64,000 bases of DNA, taken from positions 62,001-126,000 of the forward strand of contig NZ_CP032405.1 of assembly GCF_016806065.1 (NCBI RefSeq), read 5' to 3'. Source of the stretch: Rhizobium rosettiformans. GTDB taxonomy: Bacteria; Pseudomonadota; Alphaproteobacteria; Rhizobiales; Rhizobiaceae. The first letter of the stretch is position 1. Every line of letters starts with the position of its first letter. The notes beneath the pieces were generated by a model that was not told the DNA's origin, made no database searches, and saw only the letters and a program-made list of their open reading frames with translations. Positions 39,947 through 50,100 of the stretch are shown piece after piece. The position numbers and the translations under genes were made by a program.

Positions 39947-41348
39947 GTCTGCCTCCATGGTGTCCAGGCTGAGCGGCCGGCGTGATGCCGGACGAGCGGA
40001 TCGGGCCATCGTCGAGATCCGGCAAGGGATCCCGCGGCAGGCGGCCCATCAGGCGCAGGATGTAAAAGGTGCCGGCACCGAAGACGATGAAGTAGACCAC
40101 GATGAAGGCGATCAGCGAGGCCGCGACCGCAGGCGCTGCAATCGGCGAGATCGAGTCGGCGGTCAGCAGATGGCCATAGACCGTATAGGGCTGGCGTCCG
40201 ACCTCCGTGGTGATCCAACCGGCGAGCACAGCGACAAAACCGGAGGGGCCCATGACGAGGGCCGCGCGGTGCAGCCATCCGTTCGAATAGAGCGTGCCCT
40301 TCCAGCGACACCAGAGCGAGAAGAGACCGACACCCAGCATCGCAAAGCCGATGGCGATCATCACGCGGAAAGACCAGAAGACGATGGCGACCGGGGGCTG
40401 TAGCTCGCGCGGCACAGTATCCAGACCATCGAGCGGTGCATTGAGGTCGTGCTTGAGGATCAGGCTGGAGAGTTTCGGGATCTGCACCGCATAGTCGATC
40501 CGCTGCTCGTCCTGGTCCGGGATCCCGAACAGGATCAGCGGCGCGCCCTCGGGATGGCTTTCGAAATGGCCCTCCATGGCCATCACCTTGACCGGTTGAT
40601 ACTCCAGCGTGTTGAGGCCGTGCATGTCGCCGGCAAAGATCTGGATGGGCGCAACGATCGCCGCCATCCACATGGCCATGGAGAACATCTTGCCGGCGCG
40701 GCGCGGCGCCGTGCGCTTGACGAGATGCCAGGCTCCGACAGCGCCGACGACGAAGGCAGTGGTCAGATAGGCGGCGATGACCATATGAACGAGGCGATAG
40801 GGAAAGGACGGATTGAAGACGATCTTCCACCAATCAACAGGCACGAACTGGCCGACATCATTCATGGCAAAACCATCAGGCGTCTGCATCCAGGAATTGA
40901 CCGAGAGGATCCAGGTGGCCGAGATCAGTGTCCCGAAGGCGACCATCAGCGTCGCGAAGAAGTGCAGCCCCGGCCCGACCCGGTTACGACCGAACAGCAT
41001 GACGCCGAGAAAGCCTGCCTCGAGGAAAAAGGCGGTGAGGACTTCGTAGCCCATCAGGGGACCGATGACCGGTCCCGCCTTGTCGGAGAACACCGACCAG
41101 TTGGTACCGAACTGATAGGACATGACGATGCCCGAGACGACCCCCATGCCGAAGGCGACCGCGAAGATGGTCTTCCAGAAGTCGAAAAGCTCCAGATAGA
41201 CCTTGTCCTTCTTCCAGAGATAGAGGCCTTCAAGCACCGCGAGATAGCTCGCAAGGCCGATCGAAAAGGCCGGAAAAATGATGTGGAACGATACGGTAAA
41301 GGCAAACTGTATGCGTGCCAGGAGTTGCGCGTCGAAGTGCTCGAACAT
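39936..41348 (-). CDS. cydA: cytochrome bd-type ubiquinol oxidase subunit I
   Basis: The 470-residue protein carries the CydA core: His22 in an RIQFAFTVSFHIIFPAFSIG stretch for haem, the QFGTNWSVFSDKAGPVIGPL segment, and WITTEVGRQPYTVYG. The quinol-loop is short, as in the cyanide-insensitive (CioA) subtype. The enzyme oxidises ubiquinol and reduces oxygen without pumping protons, useful at low oxygen or under stress. The start at 41348 has GAAGGAAGGG upstream. Confidence 0.92.
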   Translation of the reverse strand: MFEHFDAQLLARIQFAFTVSFHIIFPAFSIGLASYLAVLEGLYLWKKDKVYLELFDFWKTIFAVAFGMGVVSGIVMSYQFGTNWSVFSDKAGPVIGPLMGYEVLTAFFLEAGFLGVMLFGRNRVGPGLHFFATLMVAFGTLISATWILSVNSWMQTPDGFAMNDVGQFVPVDWWKIVFNPSFPYRLVHMVIAAYLTTAFVVGAVGAWHLVKRTAPRRAGKMFSMAMWMAAIVAPIQIFAGDMHGLNTLEYQPVKVMAMEGHFESHPEGAPLILFGIPDQDEQRIDYAVQIPKLSSLILKHDLNAPLDGLDTVPRELQPPVAIVFWSFRVMIAIGFAMLGVGLFSLWCRWKGTLYSNGWLHRAALVMGPSGFVAVLAGWITTEVGRQPYTVYGHLLTADSISPIAAPAVAASLIAFIVVYFIVFGAGTFYILRLMGRLPRDPLPDLDDGPIRSSGITPAAQPGHHGGRHAH

Positions 41349-41378
41349 GGGCTGTCCCTTCCTTCTCTCCCCCCGGAG

Positions 41379-41392
41379 ATGATAAACATCAA
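41379..41392 (-). promoter_or_regulatory. possible FNR/FixK box before cydA
   Basis: On the minus strand TTGATGTTTATCAT matches the FNR/FixK pattern TTGAT-N4-ATCAA at nine of ten positions. It lies only 31 bases before the cydA ATG, close for an activator site; it could act as a repressor or the transcript may be short-leadered. Confidence 0.4.
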
Positions 41393-41493
41393 CTATACCC
41401 TCGCACTGCAGAAGCAATGCGACAACCCGCCATGCGTCAGTTCAACGCATATGCTTTTCAATATGTAACTTTGCGTTTAGCCGAAAGCTCCAA

Positions 41494-41526
41494 AACGAAA
41501 ACGGCGCGGGTTTGATCCCGCGCCGT
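41494..41526 (-). terminator. terminator of serA
   Basis: ACGGCGCGGG and CCCGCGCCGT flank a six-base loop; on the minus strand the stem is followed by TTTCGTTTTG. It ends the serC-serA transcript 28 bases after the serA stop. Confidence 0.85.
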
Positions 41527-41553
41527 CTTTGTCGATGAATTTCTAAGCGCCGA

Positions 41554-43149
41554 TCAGTCGACGTTGAACACCAGCGGCTTGGCCTGCTTGACGGCCGGAT
41601 TGGCGGTCAGCTGGTCGAGAACCGCCTGCTCGACGGGACCGTCGACATACAGAAGAGCGATGGCATCGCCGCCTTCCTTGTCGCGACCGAGCTGGAAGTT
41701 CGCGATATTGACCTTGGCATTGCCAAGCGTCGTGCCCATGAAGCCGATCATGCCGGGAACGTCGGTGTTGGAGATGTAGATCATGTTCTGACCGACATCG
41801 GCATCCATGTTGATGCCCTTGATCTGGATGAAGCGCGGCTTGCCATCGGAGAAGACGGTGCCGGCCACCGAGCGGGTCTGCTTCTCGGTGGTGACGGTGA
41901 GCTTGATGTAACCGTCATAGACGCCGGTCTTGTCGCGCTTCACTTCCGAGACAATCACGCCCTTTTCCTTGATCATGATCGGGGCAGAAACCATGTTGAC
42001 GTCGGCCACCTGCGGGCGGATGAGACCGGCGAGAAGCGCCGAAGTCAGCGCCTTGGTGTTCATGCCCGAGGTCACGCCGTCATAGAGGATCTCGATTTCC
42101 TTGATCGGATTCTCGGTCATCTGGCCGGCAAACGAGCCGAGCACGTCGGCGAGACGGATGAACGGCTTCAGGATCGGCGCTTCCTCGGCCGTGATCGACG
42201 GCATGTTGATGGCGTTCGAAACGGCACCCTTCATCAGATAGTCGGACATCTGCTCGGCGACCTGCAGAGCTACGTTCTCCTGGGCTTCCGTGGTCGAGGC
42301 GCCGAGATGCGGCGTGCAGACGACGTTCGGCAGGCCGAAAAGCGGGCTTTCGGTCGCGGGCTCGACTTCGAAGACGTCGAAGCCGGCGCCAGCCACATGG
42401 CCGGACTTGATGGCGTCTGCGAGAGCCGCCTCGTCAACCAGACCGCCGCGGGCGCAGTTGATGATGCGAACACCCTTCTTGGTCTTGGCAAGCGCGTCCT
42501 TCGAGAGGATACCGCGGGTCTTGTCGGTCATCGGCACATGCAGGGTGATGAAGTCTGCCTTGGCGAGCAGCTCGTCGAGCTCGACCTTGGTGACGCCCAT
42601 TTCCTGGGCGCGCTCGGTCGACAGGAAGGGGTCATAGGCCAGCACATGCATGCCAAGGCCGATCGCCTTCTTGCAGACGATGCCGCCGATATTGCCCGCA
42701 CCGATGACACCGAGCGTCTTGCCGGTGATTTCGACACCCATGAACTTCGACTTTTCCCACTTGCCGGCCTGGGTCGAGACGTCGGCCTGCGGGATCTGGC
42801 GGGCGACGGCAAACATCAGGGCGATGGCGTGTTCGGCCGTCGTGATCGAGTTGCCGAAAGGCGTGTTCATCACGATGATGCCGCGCTTGGAGGCAGCCGG
42901 GATATCGACATTGTCGACACCGATGCCGGCGCGGCCGATGACCTTGAGGTTGGTGGCGGCAGCGATCAGCTTTTCCGTCGCCTTGGTGGCGGAGCGGATG
43001 GCGAGACCATCATAATTGCCGATGATTTCGGCAAGCTTTTCCTTGTCCTTGCCGAGCTTCGGCTGGAAATCCACTTCAACGCCGCGATCGCGGAAGATCT
43101 GGACGGCGGTTTCAGACAATTCGTCGGATACGAGAACGCGAGGTGCCAT
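41554..43149 (-). CDS. serA: D-3-phosphoglycerate dehydrogenase
   Basis: The 531-residue enzyme oxidises 3-phosphoglycerate with NAD in the first step of serine synthesis. It has the NAD fold with GVIGAGNIGGIVCKKAIGLG, the catalytic segments CARGGLVDEAAL and TPHLGASTTEAQ, then the long type-1 C-terminal part with an intervening domain and a final ACT domain (MIYISNTDVPGMIGFMGTTLGNAKVNIANF) that usually mediates serine feedback. It follows serC by 88 bases in the same operon. Start MAPRVLVSDELSE fits the family. Confidence 0.95.
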   Translation of the reverse strand: MAPRVLVSDELSETAVQIFRDRGVEVDFQPKLGKDKEKLAEIIGNYDGLAIRSATKATEKLIAAATNLKVIGRAGIGVDNVDIPAASKRGIIVMNTPFGNSITTAEHAIALMFAVARQIPQADVSTQAGKWEKSKFMGVEITGKTLGVIGAGNIGGIVCKKAIGLGMHVLAYDPFLSTERAQEMGVTKVELDELLAKADFITLHVPMTDKTRGILSKDALAKTKKGVRIINCARGGLVDEAALADAIKSGHVAGAGFDVFEVEPATESPLFGLPNVVCTPHLGASTTEAQENVALQVAEQMSDYLMKGAVSNAINMPSITAEEAPILKPFIRLADVLGSFAGQMTENPIKEIEILYDGVTSGMNTKALTSALLAGLIRPQVADVNMVSAPIMIKEKGVIVSEVKRDKTGVYDGYIKLTVTTEKQTRSVAGTVFSDGKPRFIQIKGINMDADVGQNMIYISNTDVPGMIGFMGTTLGNAKVNIANFQLGRDKEGGDAIALLYVDGPVEQAVLDQLTANPAVKQAKPLVFNVD

Positions 43150-43237
43150 GACGAGGCCTCCTTCAGATAGTTCGTTTGAATGGGATGATGAGAATTGCGG
43201 GGCTCCGCCGATCAGGCGGAGCCGAAATCGTCCAGGA

Positions 43238-44416
43238 TCAGGCGGCAGCCTTGGCCAGAGACGCCTTCTGCGTCTCATAGGCAAAGGAGAGCCACGGCAT
43301 CAGCGCCGCCATGTCTGATGTCTCGATCGTCGCACCAGCCCAGATGCGAAGACCGGCCGGCGCATCGCGGTAAGCGCCGATGTCGAAGGCGACACCCTGC
43401 TTTTCGAGGATGCTGGCAATGCCCTTGGCAAAGGCGGCCTGGGCATCGGCATCGAGTGCGGTCACTTCGGGATCGACGATCTTGACGCAAACAGACGTGT
43501 TGGAGCGCGTCGCATCGTCGACGGCCAGATTGGCGATCCAGTCGTTCTTCTCGATGAAGTCGAAGATGACCTTGGCGTTCGCATCGGCACGGGCGATCAG
43601 GGCTTCGAGACCACCGATCGACTTTGCCCACTTCAGCGCATCGATATAGTCCTCGACGCAGAGCATCGACGGCGTGTTGATCGTCTCACCGACGAAGATG
43701 CCTTCGATCAGCTTGCCGCCCGAGGTCATGCGGAAGATCTTCGGCAGCGGCCAGGCCGGAACATAGGTCGTCAGGCGCTCGACGGCACGCGGGGACAGGA
43801 TGATCACGCCGTGACCGCCCTCGCCGCCCAGAACCTTCTGCCAGGAGAAGGTGGTGACATCGAGCTTGGAGAAATCGAGATCCTGCGCGAAGGCCGCCGA
43901 GGTGGCGTCGCAGATGGTGAGCCCCTTGCGGTCGGCAGGGATGAAGTCGGCATTTGGAACGCGGACGCCAGAGGTGGTACCGTTCCAGGTGAAGACGACG
44001 TCGCGGTCGAAATCGACTTCGGCAAGGTTCGGAACCAGGCCGTAATCGGCATTGAACTTGCGGACATCGGCGAGCTTCAGCTGCTTCACCACATCGGTCA
44101 CCCAGCCGGCGCCGAAGCTTTCCCAGGAGAGCATGTCGACGCCACGCTCGCCGAGCAGCGACCACATGGCCATTTCAACGGCGCCCGTGTCGGATGCCGG
44201 AACGATGCCGATGCGGTAGTCAGCGGGAACTTTGAGAATTTCGCGGGTAAGGTCGATGGCCAGCTTCAGCTTTTCCTTGCCGACCTTGGCGCGGTGCGAA
44301 CGACCGAGTGGGGCATCGGAAAGCGCGTCTAGCGACCAACCGGGGCGCTTCGAGCAAGGGCCAGAAGAAAAGTGAGCATTCGCCGGACGCGCGGCGGGGG
44401 CGACGATATCAGCCAT
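43238..44416 (-). CDS. serC: phosphoserine aminotransferase
   Basis: The 392-residue PLP enzyme converts 3-phosphohydroxypyruvate to phosphoserine. It is of the alphaproteobacterial type: [20 protein letters not shown] at the start, [18 protein letters not shown] for the cofactor cup, and the PLP lysine in [17 protein letters not shown]. It precedes serA as the first gene of the operon. Start [11 protein letters not shown] is chosen because the longer frame lacks family sequence. Confidence 0.95.
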   Translation of the reverse strand: MADIVAPAARPANAHFSSGPCSKRPGWSLDALSDAPLGRSHRAKVGKEKLKLAIDLTREILKVPADYRIGIVPASDTGAVEMAMWSLLGERGVDMLSWESFGAGWVTDVVKQLKLADVRKFNADYGLVPNLAEVDFDRDVVFTWNGTTSGVRVPNADFIPADRKGLTICDATSAAFAQDLDFSKLDVTTFSWQKVLGGEGGHGVIILSPRAVERLTTYVPAWPLPKIFRMTSGGKLIEGIFVGETINTPSMLCVEDYIDALKWAKSIGGLEALIARADANAKVIFDFIEKNDWIANLAVDDATRSNTSVCVKIVDPEVTALDADAQAAFAKGIASILEKQGVAFDIGAYRDAPAGLRIWAGATIETSDMAALMPWLSFAYETQKASLAKAAA

Positions 44417-44510
44417 ATAGATACCCTTCCAGGTAATTAGCCTCTCGTTGGGGAGAGGTGTCCCGCCGTCGGAACTACTCCTGTCGCCCGACGCAGTCAA
44501 GCGGGCGCGC
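44417..44510 (-). promoter_or_regulatory. serC: structured leader of serC, candidate serC RNA motif
   Basis: The minus-strand leader holds a stem CCTCTC/GAGAGG (44441-44458) just before the ribosome site region, and upstream of it a second possible stem, GTCGG/CCGAC, within 44473-44500. A two-hairpin element upstream of serC is known from alphaproteobacteria (the serC motif). The match here is by position and layout only. Confidence 0.4.
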
Positions 44511-44568
44511 GTCGCATGAGGAGAAATTTTTGTCTCGTCTGCGCCGCCTCGGCTATGGGCTGCAACGC

Positions 44569-44595
44569 AAAAGGGCCGCCCGAAGGCAGCCCTTT
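44569..44595 (-). terminator. terminator of the outer-membrane protein gene
   Basis: AAAGGGC and GCCCTTT flank an inner GCC/GGC stem with a TTCG-type loop; on the minus strand TTTT follows. It lies 20 bases after the stop. Confidence 0.8.
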
Positions 44596-44615
44596 GCTTG
44601 ATCCCTGAAGGAATC

Positions 44616-45452
44616 TTACTTGTAGACCGGCAGCTCTACCGGCGGCTGGTATGCCACGGGAGTTTCGCAGCCACCGAAGACGTAGCGGGCACCAGCATGC
44701 AGGCTGTGGCTGTGGAAGCCCTTGTCGTAGCCGGGACCTCCGCTCAAGGCATAGCCGAACATGTCGCCACCTGCAGTATGGCGGAAGCGGTAACCAACGT
44801 CGGCCTTGACGTTGCAGGTCACGTCGATCGAGGCGCCGGCCATCAACTGGTAGGCAAAGCGCCAGCTGCCTGCGCCATGGTGCTCGACGGTTGCGTCACA
44901 GTTGGACGAGTTGCTGTCCGCACACGAAGTGTTGCGAAGCTTGTCCCACTTGACATAGGAGCCACCAATACCGCCGCCGATATAGGGCGTGAAGTAGGCG
45001 TATGTGCCGAGATCGACATAGGCGTTGGCCATCAGGGTATAGGCGCGCATCGACGTGATGTCGCGCGAGGTGCATGCGCCTGATACGCCGCAGGAGCCGC
45101 GGGTCGAACCATTGAAGTCGGCCTTGGTCAGATAGTCGAACGTCAGGTCCGTGCGCAGATAGCTGTTGATCTGATAGCCGACACCGCCGCCGACCCAGAA
45201 GCTGTCCTTGATCGAGGACGTGGCGAAGTCGACCTGGTTATTGTTGCTTCCCTGAAAGTAGTTGGCGCCGCTCAGCTTGTTGAAGCTGTAGCCGAGATCG
45301 CCGCGCAGATACCAGCCGGAGGCTTCCGAAACGGCAACCTCAGGAGCATCGACGTACACGGGCTGCGGTTCAGGCTGATAGACATCGGCGGCATAGGCGG
45401 CCGAGCTTGCGAGCAGGGCAGCCGTTGCCACGGCAAGAATGGTTTTCGTCAT
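44616..45452 (-). CDS. outer-membrane beta-barrel protein (porin/OmpA-like family)
   Basis: The 278-residue protein has a signal peptide ([21 protein letters not shown]) and a beta-barrel typical of rhizobial small outer-membrane proteins: [76 protein letters not shown], and a last strand [14 protein letters not shown]. The AADVY start of the mature part is common in this group. Role is probably structural. The start at 45452 begins the signal peptide; the upstream five codons add nothing. Confidence 0.85.
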   Translation of the reverse strand: MTKTILAVATAALLASSAAYAADVYQPEPQPVYVDAPEVAVSEASGWYLRGDLGYSFNKLSGANYFQGSNNNQVDFATSSIKDSFWVGGGVGYQINSYLRTDLTFDYLTKADFNGSTRGSCGVSGACTSRDITSMRAYTLMANAYVDLGTYAYFTPYIGGGIGGSYVKWDKLRNTSCADSNSSNCDATVEHHGAGSWRFAYQLMAGASIDVTCNVKADVGYRFRHTAGGDMFGYALSGGPGYDKGFHSHSLHAGARYVFGGCETPVAYQPPVELPVYK

Positions 45453-45620
45453 GACAGGATACTCCAAATCCCAGCGTTATCGCGTCAGGCTGCCAAAGAC
45501 CCAACATCCTGAATTGGGACAGATAATGGAGTGGAAAGGTTAAGTTCGGATTAACTACAGTTCTTAACTTTAGAGGTTATCCATTTGCTTACCTTGATAC
45601 TTAGAGCAAGAAGTCCGGCC

Positions 45621-45652
45621 CAAAAGAAAAATGCGGCCCGAGGGACCGCATT
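45621..45652 (-). terminator. terminator of the chemoreceptor gene
   Basis: AATGCGG and CCGCATT flank an inner CCC/GGG stem; on the minus strand TTTTTCTTTTG follows. It lies 31 bases after the stop of the methyl-accepting protein. Confidence 0.85.
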
Positions 45653-45682
45653 CCAGTATCTCCCGGTATGTCCGCGAGGTGC

Positions 45683-47962
45683 TCAGGCAGCGTGGCGCGC
45701 CGTGCCGGGACGCTCGCCCCCGAGGTTGAAAAGACCGAGCCGCTGGTCCATTTCAGCCGCCTCGCCCGCGAGGCGATGGATGGCGGCAGTGGTCTCCTCG
45801 ACCATCGCAGCGTTCTGCTGCGTCATCGCATCGAGCTGGTTCACCGAGGTATTGATGTCGACAAGCGTTTGCGCCTCTTCACGGGTGGACTCCATGATCT
45901 CGGCGATATGGCTGTTGATCGACAGCACGTGCGAGCCGATGCCATCGAGCGCATTGCCGGCCTTTTCGACCAGCTTCACGCCCTGATCCACCTCGCCGCG
46001 AGATTTGGAGAGCAGACCCGCAATCTCCTTCGCCGCATTCGAGGAACGCTGGGCGAGCTCGCGAACCTCCTGCGCGACGACGGCGAAGCCCTTCCCGCTT
46101 TCGCCTGCACGCGCCGCCTCGACGCCGGCATTGAGCGCAAGCAGATTGGTCTGGAAAGCGATCTCGTCGATCACCGAAACGATCTTGTTGATCTCCATCG
46201 AGGAGCCCTGGATCGCCTCCATGGCCGCAATGGTATCGCGCATGATGTGGCCGGACATCGCGGTATCGTCCCGCGCGGCCCGGGCGATCCGTTCGGCTTC
46301 CTCGGCCCGCGCGATCTGTACCTTCACCGCACCGGTGATCTCCTGGATCGCGGTGGCGGCCTGCGAGATCGCAGCCGCCTGCCGCTCGGTCCGCTCGGCG
46401 AGCTGGTCGGCACCCGCCCGCATCTCCTCGGAGCCCTCACGGACGGCGACCGAATTGCCGCCGATACCGCCAAGCGTGGCGCTCAGTGTCTCGAGCGCCT
46501 TGTTGAAGTTGGATCGCAATGTTTCGAGATCGGCCGGGAAGCGGCTTTCGATACGGAAGGCGAGATCGCCCGCGGCCAACCTGTCCAGCCCCCGATCGAG
46601 GGTTTCGACCACGTCCTGCAGGGTTCGAGCTTCGCTGTCGCGCTCTTCCATCCGCTGGCGGCGTTCTTCTTCGGCGCGCGCCCGTTCCTCGCGGCGCTCG
46701 GCAGACTGCCGCTGCTGCTCGATCAATGCCAGGCGGAAGCGTTCGAGCGCCCGCGCCATGCTGCCGATCTCGTCGCGCCGCTCCTGGTTGGCAACGGGAT
46801 GGTCGATTTCACCATCGGCCACCGCACCGGTAAAGGCGACAAGGCGCTCCAGCGGCGCAAACAGGCGGCGGGTGAAGACCCAGGTCGCAGCGGCAAGCAC
46901 GCCAAGCGCGATCAGGCCGGTCACGAACAGGATGGTTGCGATGCGGATCGAGCCGGCTTCGAGCTCGGCCGTGGTCAGACTTTCCGTCACCACGAAGCTC
47001 TGGTCCCCGAAGCTGATGCGCCGGCCATAGACCATCGCGGCACCTTCGGGACGCTCGCCGGACTGCACGGAAACGCCATCGCCCGACATGGCGAAATCCG
47101 CCCGGACGTCGATGAGCTTGCCGGAGGCGTCAAGCGCGATGCCCGAGCCCTCGCCCGAAAGAATGGCGGCCTTCTGGCTGCTGCCGGCGACAATGCCCTT
47201 GGACAGAAGGTTCTCGAAGACACCGGCCTTCACCTGGAACATCAGGCTGCCCTTGTAACCACCAAGCTTGACGAAGGGTACGGCGAAATAAATGTCCGGG
47301 GCAGCGGCATCGGCACCGACAGAAAGACCGGAGAAGTTGACGTCGACGGCATCGTCGACCGCTGCCGCCGCTGCCTGCACCGACTGCTGGAAGACACGCC
47401 CAAGGTTCGTGGCAGCCCAGCTCCCCTCCGCAAGATTCTCCCCGAATGCAGCACCCTTCCTGAAGGAGTAGATGACATTGCCGTTTTGGTCGGCGATCAG
47501 CATGTCGCTGAAGCTCGTGCCTTCGAGATATTCGGCAATCTGAGCCTGCGTGGTCTCATGGGTGGAATAATAGAAGCCGCTCGGCCCCTCGGGCTTCAAG
47601 AGCTTCTCGCGTTCGCCGGGCGGATTGGGATTTTCCGCAACGAAGACACGCTGCAGTTCCGCTTTCGCATCACCTGTGCTCTTGCTGATGGTGTTCCAAC
47701 CGCTCTTCAGCCCGGTCATCGACTGCTGCAGTGTCTCGATCTTGGCGATGGAGGCTGCCTGGTTTTCAAGCGCCTGGAGCTTCTCCGTCAGCATGTCGCC
47801 GCGGAAGGTCAACATGCTGGTCATCGCCTTCTCGGTCTGCTCGCCGAACAGCGCGCTGGAGCTGCGATAGGCAAAGACGTTAAGGAGCGCGACGGTGATG
47901 AAAGTCAGAACGAGAAATACGGCAATGACTTTGAACGATAGCGAATGGATGCGAGCTGTCAT
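45683..47962 (-). CDS. methyl-accepting chemotaxis protein
   Basis: The 759-residue receptor has a membrane helix at residues 12-32, a large periplasmic sensor (33-340) of the dCache-like kind with a helical start and [15 protein letters not shown], a second helix (341-363), HAMP domains (about 363-490) and a cytoplasmic signalling coiled coil (about 500-740) with the tip [20 protein letters not shown] that binds CheA/CheW. There is no C-terminal CheR/CheB pentapeptide. The ligand is unknown. It is transcribed alone. Confidence 0.92.
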   Translation of the reverse strand: MTARIHSLSFKVIAVFLVLTFITVALLNVFAYRSSSALFGEQTEKAMTSMLTFRGDMLTEKLQALENQAASIAKIETLQQSMTGLKSGWNTISKSTGDAKAELQRVFVAENPNPPGEREKLLKPEGPSGFYYSTHETTQAQIAEYLEGTSFSDMLIADQNGNVIYSFRKGAAFGENLAEGSWAATNLGRVFQQSVQAAAAAVDDAVDVNFSGLSVGADAAAPDIYFAVPFVKLGGYKGSLMFQVKAGVFENLLSKGIVAGSSQKAAILSGEGSGIALDASGKLIDVRADFAMSGDGVSVQSGERPEGAAMVYGRRISFGDQSFVVTESLTTAELEAGSIRIATILFVTGLIALGVLAAATWVFTRRLFAPLERLVAFTGAVADGEIDHPVANQERRDEIGSMARALERFRLALIEQQRQSAERREERARAEEERRQRMEERDSEARTLQDVVETLDRGLDRLAAGDLAFRIESRFPADLETLRSNFNKALETLSATLGGIGGNSVAVREGSEEMRAGADQLAERTERQAAAISQAATAIQEITGAVKVQIARAEEAERIARAARDDTAMSGHIMRDTIAAMEAIQGSSMEINKIVSVIDEIAFQTNLLALNAGVEAARAGESGKGFAVVAQEVRELAQRSSNAAKEIAGLLSKSRGEVDQGVKLVEKAGNALDGIGSHVLSINSHIAEIMESTREEAQTLVDINTSVNQLDAMTQQNAAMVEETTAAIHRLAGEAAEMDQRLGLFNLGGERPGTARHAA

Positions 47963-48118
47963 GATTGTTGTTCCCCTGAGCAGCCCGGCCAGAAGACCCT
48001 GCGCCCACAGTTTATGGCCTGCCAATTCGAGTCGGCAGGCTCCCCTTATGCGGGAACAATCACCCTCGGCGCTTAATCGGGGGTAAAGATCTCAGGCTAA
48101 ACCCTGTAATCCAGGGGG

Positions 48119-49120
48119 TCAGGCCGTCTGCTCGACGCCCTGTCTGAGACCTGCAAACAGCTCGACAGACCGTAGGCGGGCGTCCAGGTCGTGTACCGGC
48201 GTCGAGACGATCACCTCGTCGGGCCGGACCGCCGCGAGGAAGCGCTCCAGTTTGTCCGATGCGGTTTCCCTCGAGCCAACGATGGAATAACGCAAGGTAT
48301 GCTCGACCCCGATGCGCTCGATATCGGTCCAGAAGCCCTCCATTGTGTCGACGGGACGCGGAAAAGCCCGGCGAATGTTGCGCCGCAAATTGACGAACTG
48401 CTGCTGGGCCGAGGTGAAGAGATACGACGCCTCCGCATCCGTTTCGGCAATCGCGGCCATGACACCCACCATGACATATGGCTTCTGCAGGCCCGCCGAC
48501 GGCTGGAACCGTTCGCGGTAGATCTCGACAGCCTCAAGCAATTGATCGGGCGCGAAATGCGAGGCGAAGGCATAAGGCAGGCCGAGGGCCGCCGCGAGAT
48601 GCGCGCTGTAAAGGCTGGAACCAAGGAGCCAGATCGGCACATGGCTGTTCATGCCGGGCACGGCGATCAAGCCACTCTCTTCATCCGGTGTCCCGAGCAG
48701 CCGCTGCAATTCGATGATGTCATGGGGGAAGCTTTCAGCGCCGGCTTCCATGTTGCGGCGAAGGGCGCGCGCCGTGCGCATATCGGTGCCCGGAGCTCGA
48801 CCGAGACCGAGCTCGATGCGCCCGGGATAGAGCGCCTCCAGCGTTCCGAACTGCTCAGCGATCACCAGCGGCGAGTGATTGGGCAGCATGATTCCGCCCG
48901 ATCCGACGCGGATCGTCTCCGTGCCGGCAGCGACATGGGAAATGACGAGCGCAGTGGCGGCGCTGGCGATGCCGGGCATGCCATGATGTTCGGCCAGCCA
49001 GAAGCGGCGATATCCGTTTTTCTCGGCCACCTGGGCAAGCCGACGCGACGCATCCAGCGCTTCGCGCACAGTATGCCCTTCGGCAATCGGGGAGAGGTCG
49101 AGAATGGAAAACGGGATCAT
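48119..49120 (-). CDS. luciferase-like flavin-dependent monooxygenase (YhbW type)
   Basis: The 333-residue protein belongs to the bacterial luciferase-like family, MsnO8/YhbW group: [64 protein letters not shown] at the start, the [44 protein letters not shown] core. It uses reduced flavin; the substrate is unknown. It is divergent from ruvC with 151 bases between them. Confidence 0.88.
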   Translation of the reverse strand: MIPFSILDLSPIAEGHTVREALDASRRLAQVAEKNGYRRFWLAEHHGMPGIASAATALVISHVAAGTETIRVGSGGIMLPNHSPLVIAEQFGTLEALYPGRIELGLGRAPGTDMRTARALRRNMEAGAESFPHDIIELQRLLGTPDEESGLIAVPGMNSHVPIWLLGSSLYSAHLAAALGLPYAFASHFAPDQLLEAVEIYRERFQPSAGLQKPYVMVGVMAAIAETDAEASYLFTSAQQQFVNLRRNIRRAFPRPVDTMEGFWTDIERIGVEHTLRYSIVGSRETASDKLERFLAAVRPDEVIVSTPVHDLDARLRSVELFAGLRQGVEQTA

Positions 49121-49196
49121 GTCGGCGGCTTTCGATCTGTGAGACCTTTCATGTAGGGAGGGCAGATCAGGCGCCCAAGAGGTGACGATAATAAAA

Positions 49197-49227
49197 TATA
49201 ATCACTTCGTTTGTTTTTGTTTTGTTC
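49197..49227 (+). promoter_or_regulatory. ruvC: ruvC promoter -10 and possible LexA box
   Basis: TATAAT at 49197-49202 is a perfect -10 hexamer, although no clear -35 precedes it. Downstream, GTTTTTGTTTTGTTC (49213-49227) fits the alphaproteobacterial SOS pattern GTTC-N7-GTTC with one mismatch. The box covers the likely start of transcription, as expected for repression by LexA, and lies 44 bases before the ruvC ATG. Confidence 0.45.
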
Positions 49228-49271
49228 ACATTTCAGTGGCACTTCTGCCCCGACCTGCACTAGGATTTGCC

Positions 49272-49784
49272 ATGACTTCAACGATTCGCATCATCGGCAT
49301 CGATCCTGGCCTTCGCCGCTGCGGCTGGGGCGTGATCGAGACACTCGGCAACTCGCTGCGTTTCGTCGCTTCGGGTACGGTCACCTCCGATGGCGACATG
49401 GATCTCGCATCGCGCCTCTGCCAATTGCATGACGGCCTGGCTGAAGTGGTTCATGCCCACAAACCCGACGAGGCGGCCGTCGAACAGACCTTCGTCAACA
49501 AGGATGCGGTGGCCACCCTGAAACTCGGCCAGGCCCGTGGCATCGCCATGCTGGTGCCTGCCCGCGCCGGTCTGCGTGTTTCCGAATACGCGCCGAATGC
49601 GGTGAAGAAAGCCGTCATCGGCGTCGGCCATGGTGACAAGAAACAGATCCACATGATGCTGAAGATCCTGATGCCGAAGGCCGAATTCAAGGGCAATGAC
49701 GCAGCCGATGCCCTCGCCATCGCCATCTGCCACGCCCATAACAGAGGCGGCGAACGGATGCGCCAACTGCTCGCCAGCGCCTGA
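49272..49784 (+). CDS. ruvC: Holliday junction resolvase RuvC
   Basis: The 170-residue nuclease cuts Holliday junctions. Acidic residues expected at its active site are visible: Asp11 in [12 protein letters not shown], Glu71 in AAVEQTF, and Asp143 and Asp146 in [14 protein letters not shown]. Start at ATG 49272 fits the family; the upstream part of the frame is promoter sequence. It heads a ruvC-A-B operon that is interrupted by two toxin-antitoxin pairs. Confidence 0.96.
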   Translation: MTSTIRIIGIDPGLRRCGWGVIETLGNSLRFVASGTVTSDGDMDLASRLCQLHDGLAEVVHAHKPDEAAVEQTFVNKDAVATLKLGQARGIAMLVPARAGLRVSEYAPNAVKKAVIGVGHGDKKQIHMMLKILMPKAEFKGNDAADALAIAICHAHNRGGERMRQLLASA

Positions 49785-49793
49785 TTTGTTCTT

Positions 49794-49838
49794 GACTTGT
49801 TCCAAGTCTGCACTTAAGTAATACCCCAGAGGTATTAC
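49794..49838 (+). promoter_or_regulatory. promoter and operator of the first toxin-antitoxin pair
   Basis: GTAATACC and GGTATTAC flank five bases (49818-49838) and end one base before the antitoxin ATG. A second dyad, GACTTG-TTC-CAAGTC, lies at 49794-49808 over a TTGACT -35 candidate (49792), with TAAGTA as a weak -10 17 bases later. AbrB-type antitoxins bind such palindromes to repress their own operon. No ribosome site fits, so the transcript may be leaderless or coupled to ruvC. Confidence 0.6.
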
Positions 49839-49839
49839 C

Positions 49840-50100
49840 ATGCGCGTTACGGAGAAAGGCCAAGTCACCATTCCCAAGGAAATCCGCGATCGGCTCGACA
49901 TCAAGCCGGGGTCGGATGTCGACTTCGTCATCGCTGACACAGGTGTCATGCTGATCAAGACCGGCGATGCAACGGATGCATTCAAGGACTTCGATGCCTG
50001 GGCGCAGAGCGTCCAAGGGACCTTCGACACCAACGGAATGACAGCAGACGAATATGTCGATTGGCTTCGAGGACCGCGTGATGACCTCGACCATCATTGA
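49840..50100 (+). CDS. AbrB/MazE-type antitoxin (pair 1)
   Basis: The 86-residue protein has the swapped-hairpin AbrB domain: MRVTEKGQVTIPKEIRDRLDIKPGSDVDFVI, then an acidic tail with [14 protein letters not shown] that probably wraps the toxin. It overlaps the PIN toxin gene by 20 bases, a classic antitoxin-first layout. It lies 55 bases after ruvC. Other AbrB regulators are possible, but the linked PIN gene makes antitoxin by far the best call. Confidence 0.88.
   Translation: MRVTEKGQVTIPKEIRDRLDIKPGSDVDFVIADTGVMLIKTGDATDAFKDFDAWAQSVQGTFDTNGMTADEYVDWLRGPRDDLDHH

Noticed and set aside
45668..47941. A 757-codon rightward open frame
   Set aside because: It is antisense to the chemoreceptor gene, whose HAMP and signalling domains are unmistakable. 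Its translation is rich in Arg, Gly and His with no motif.
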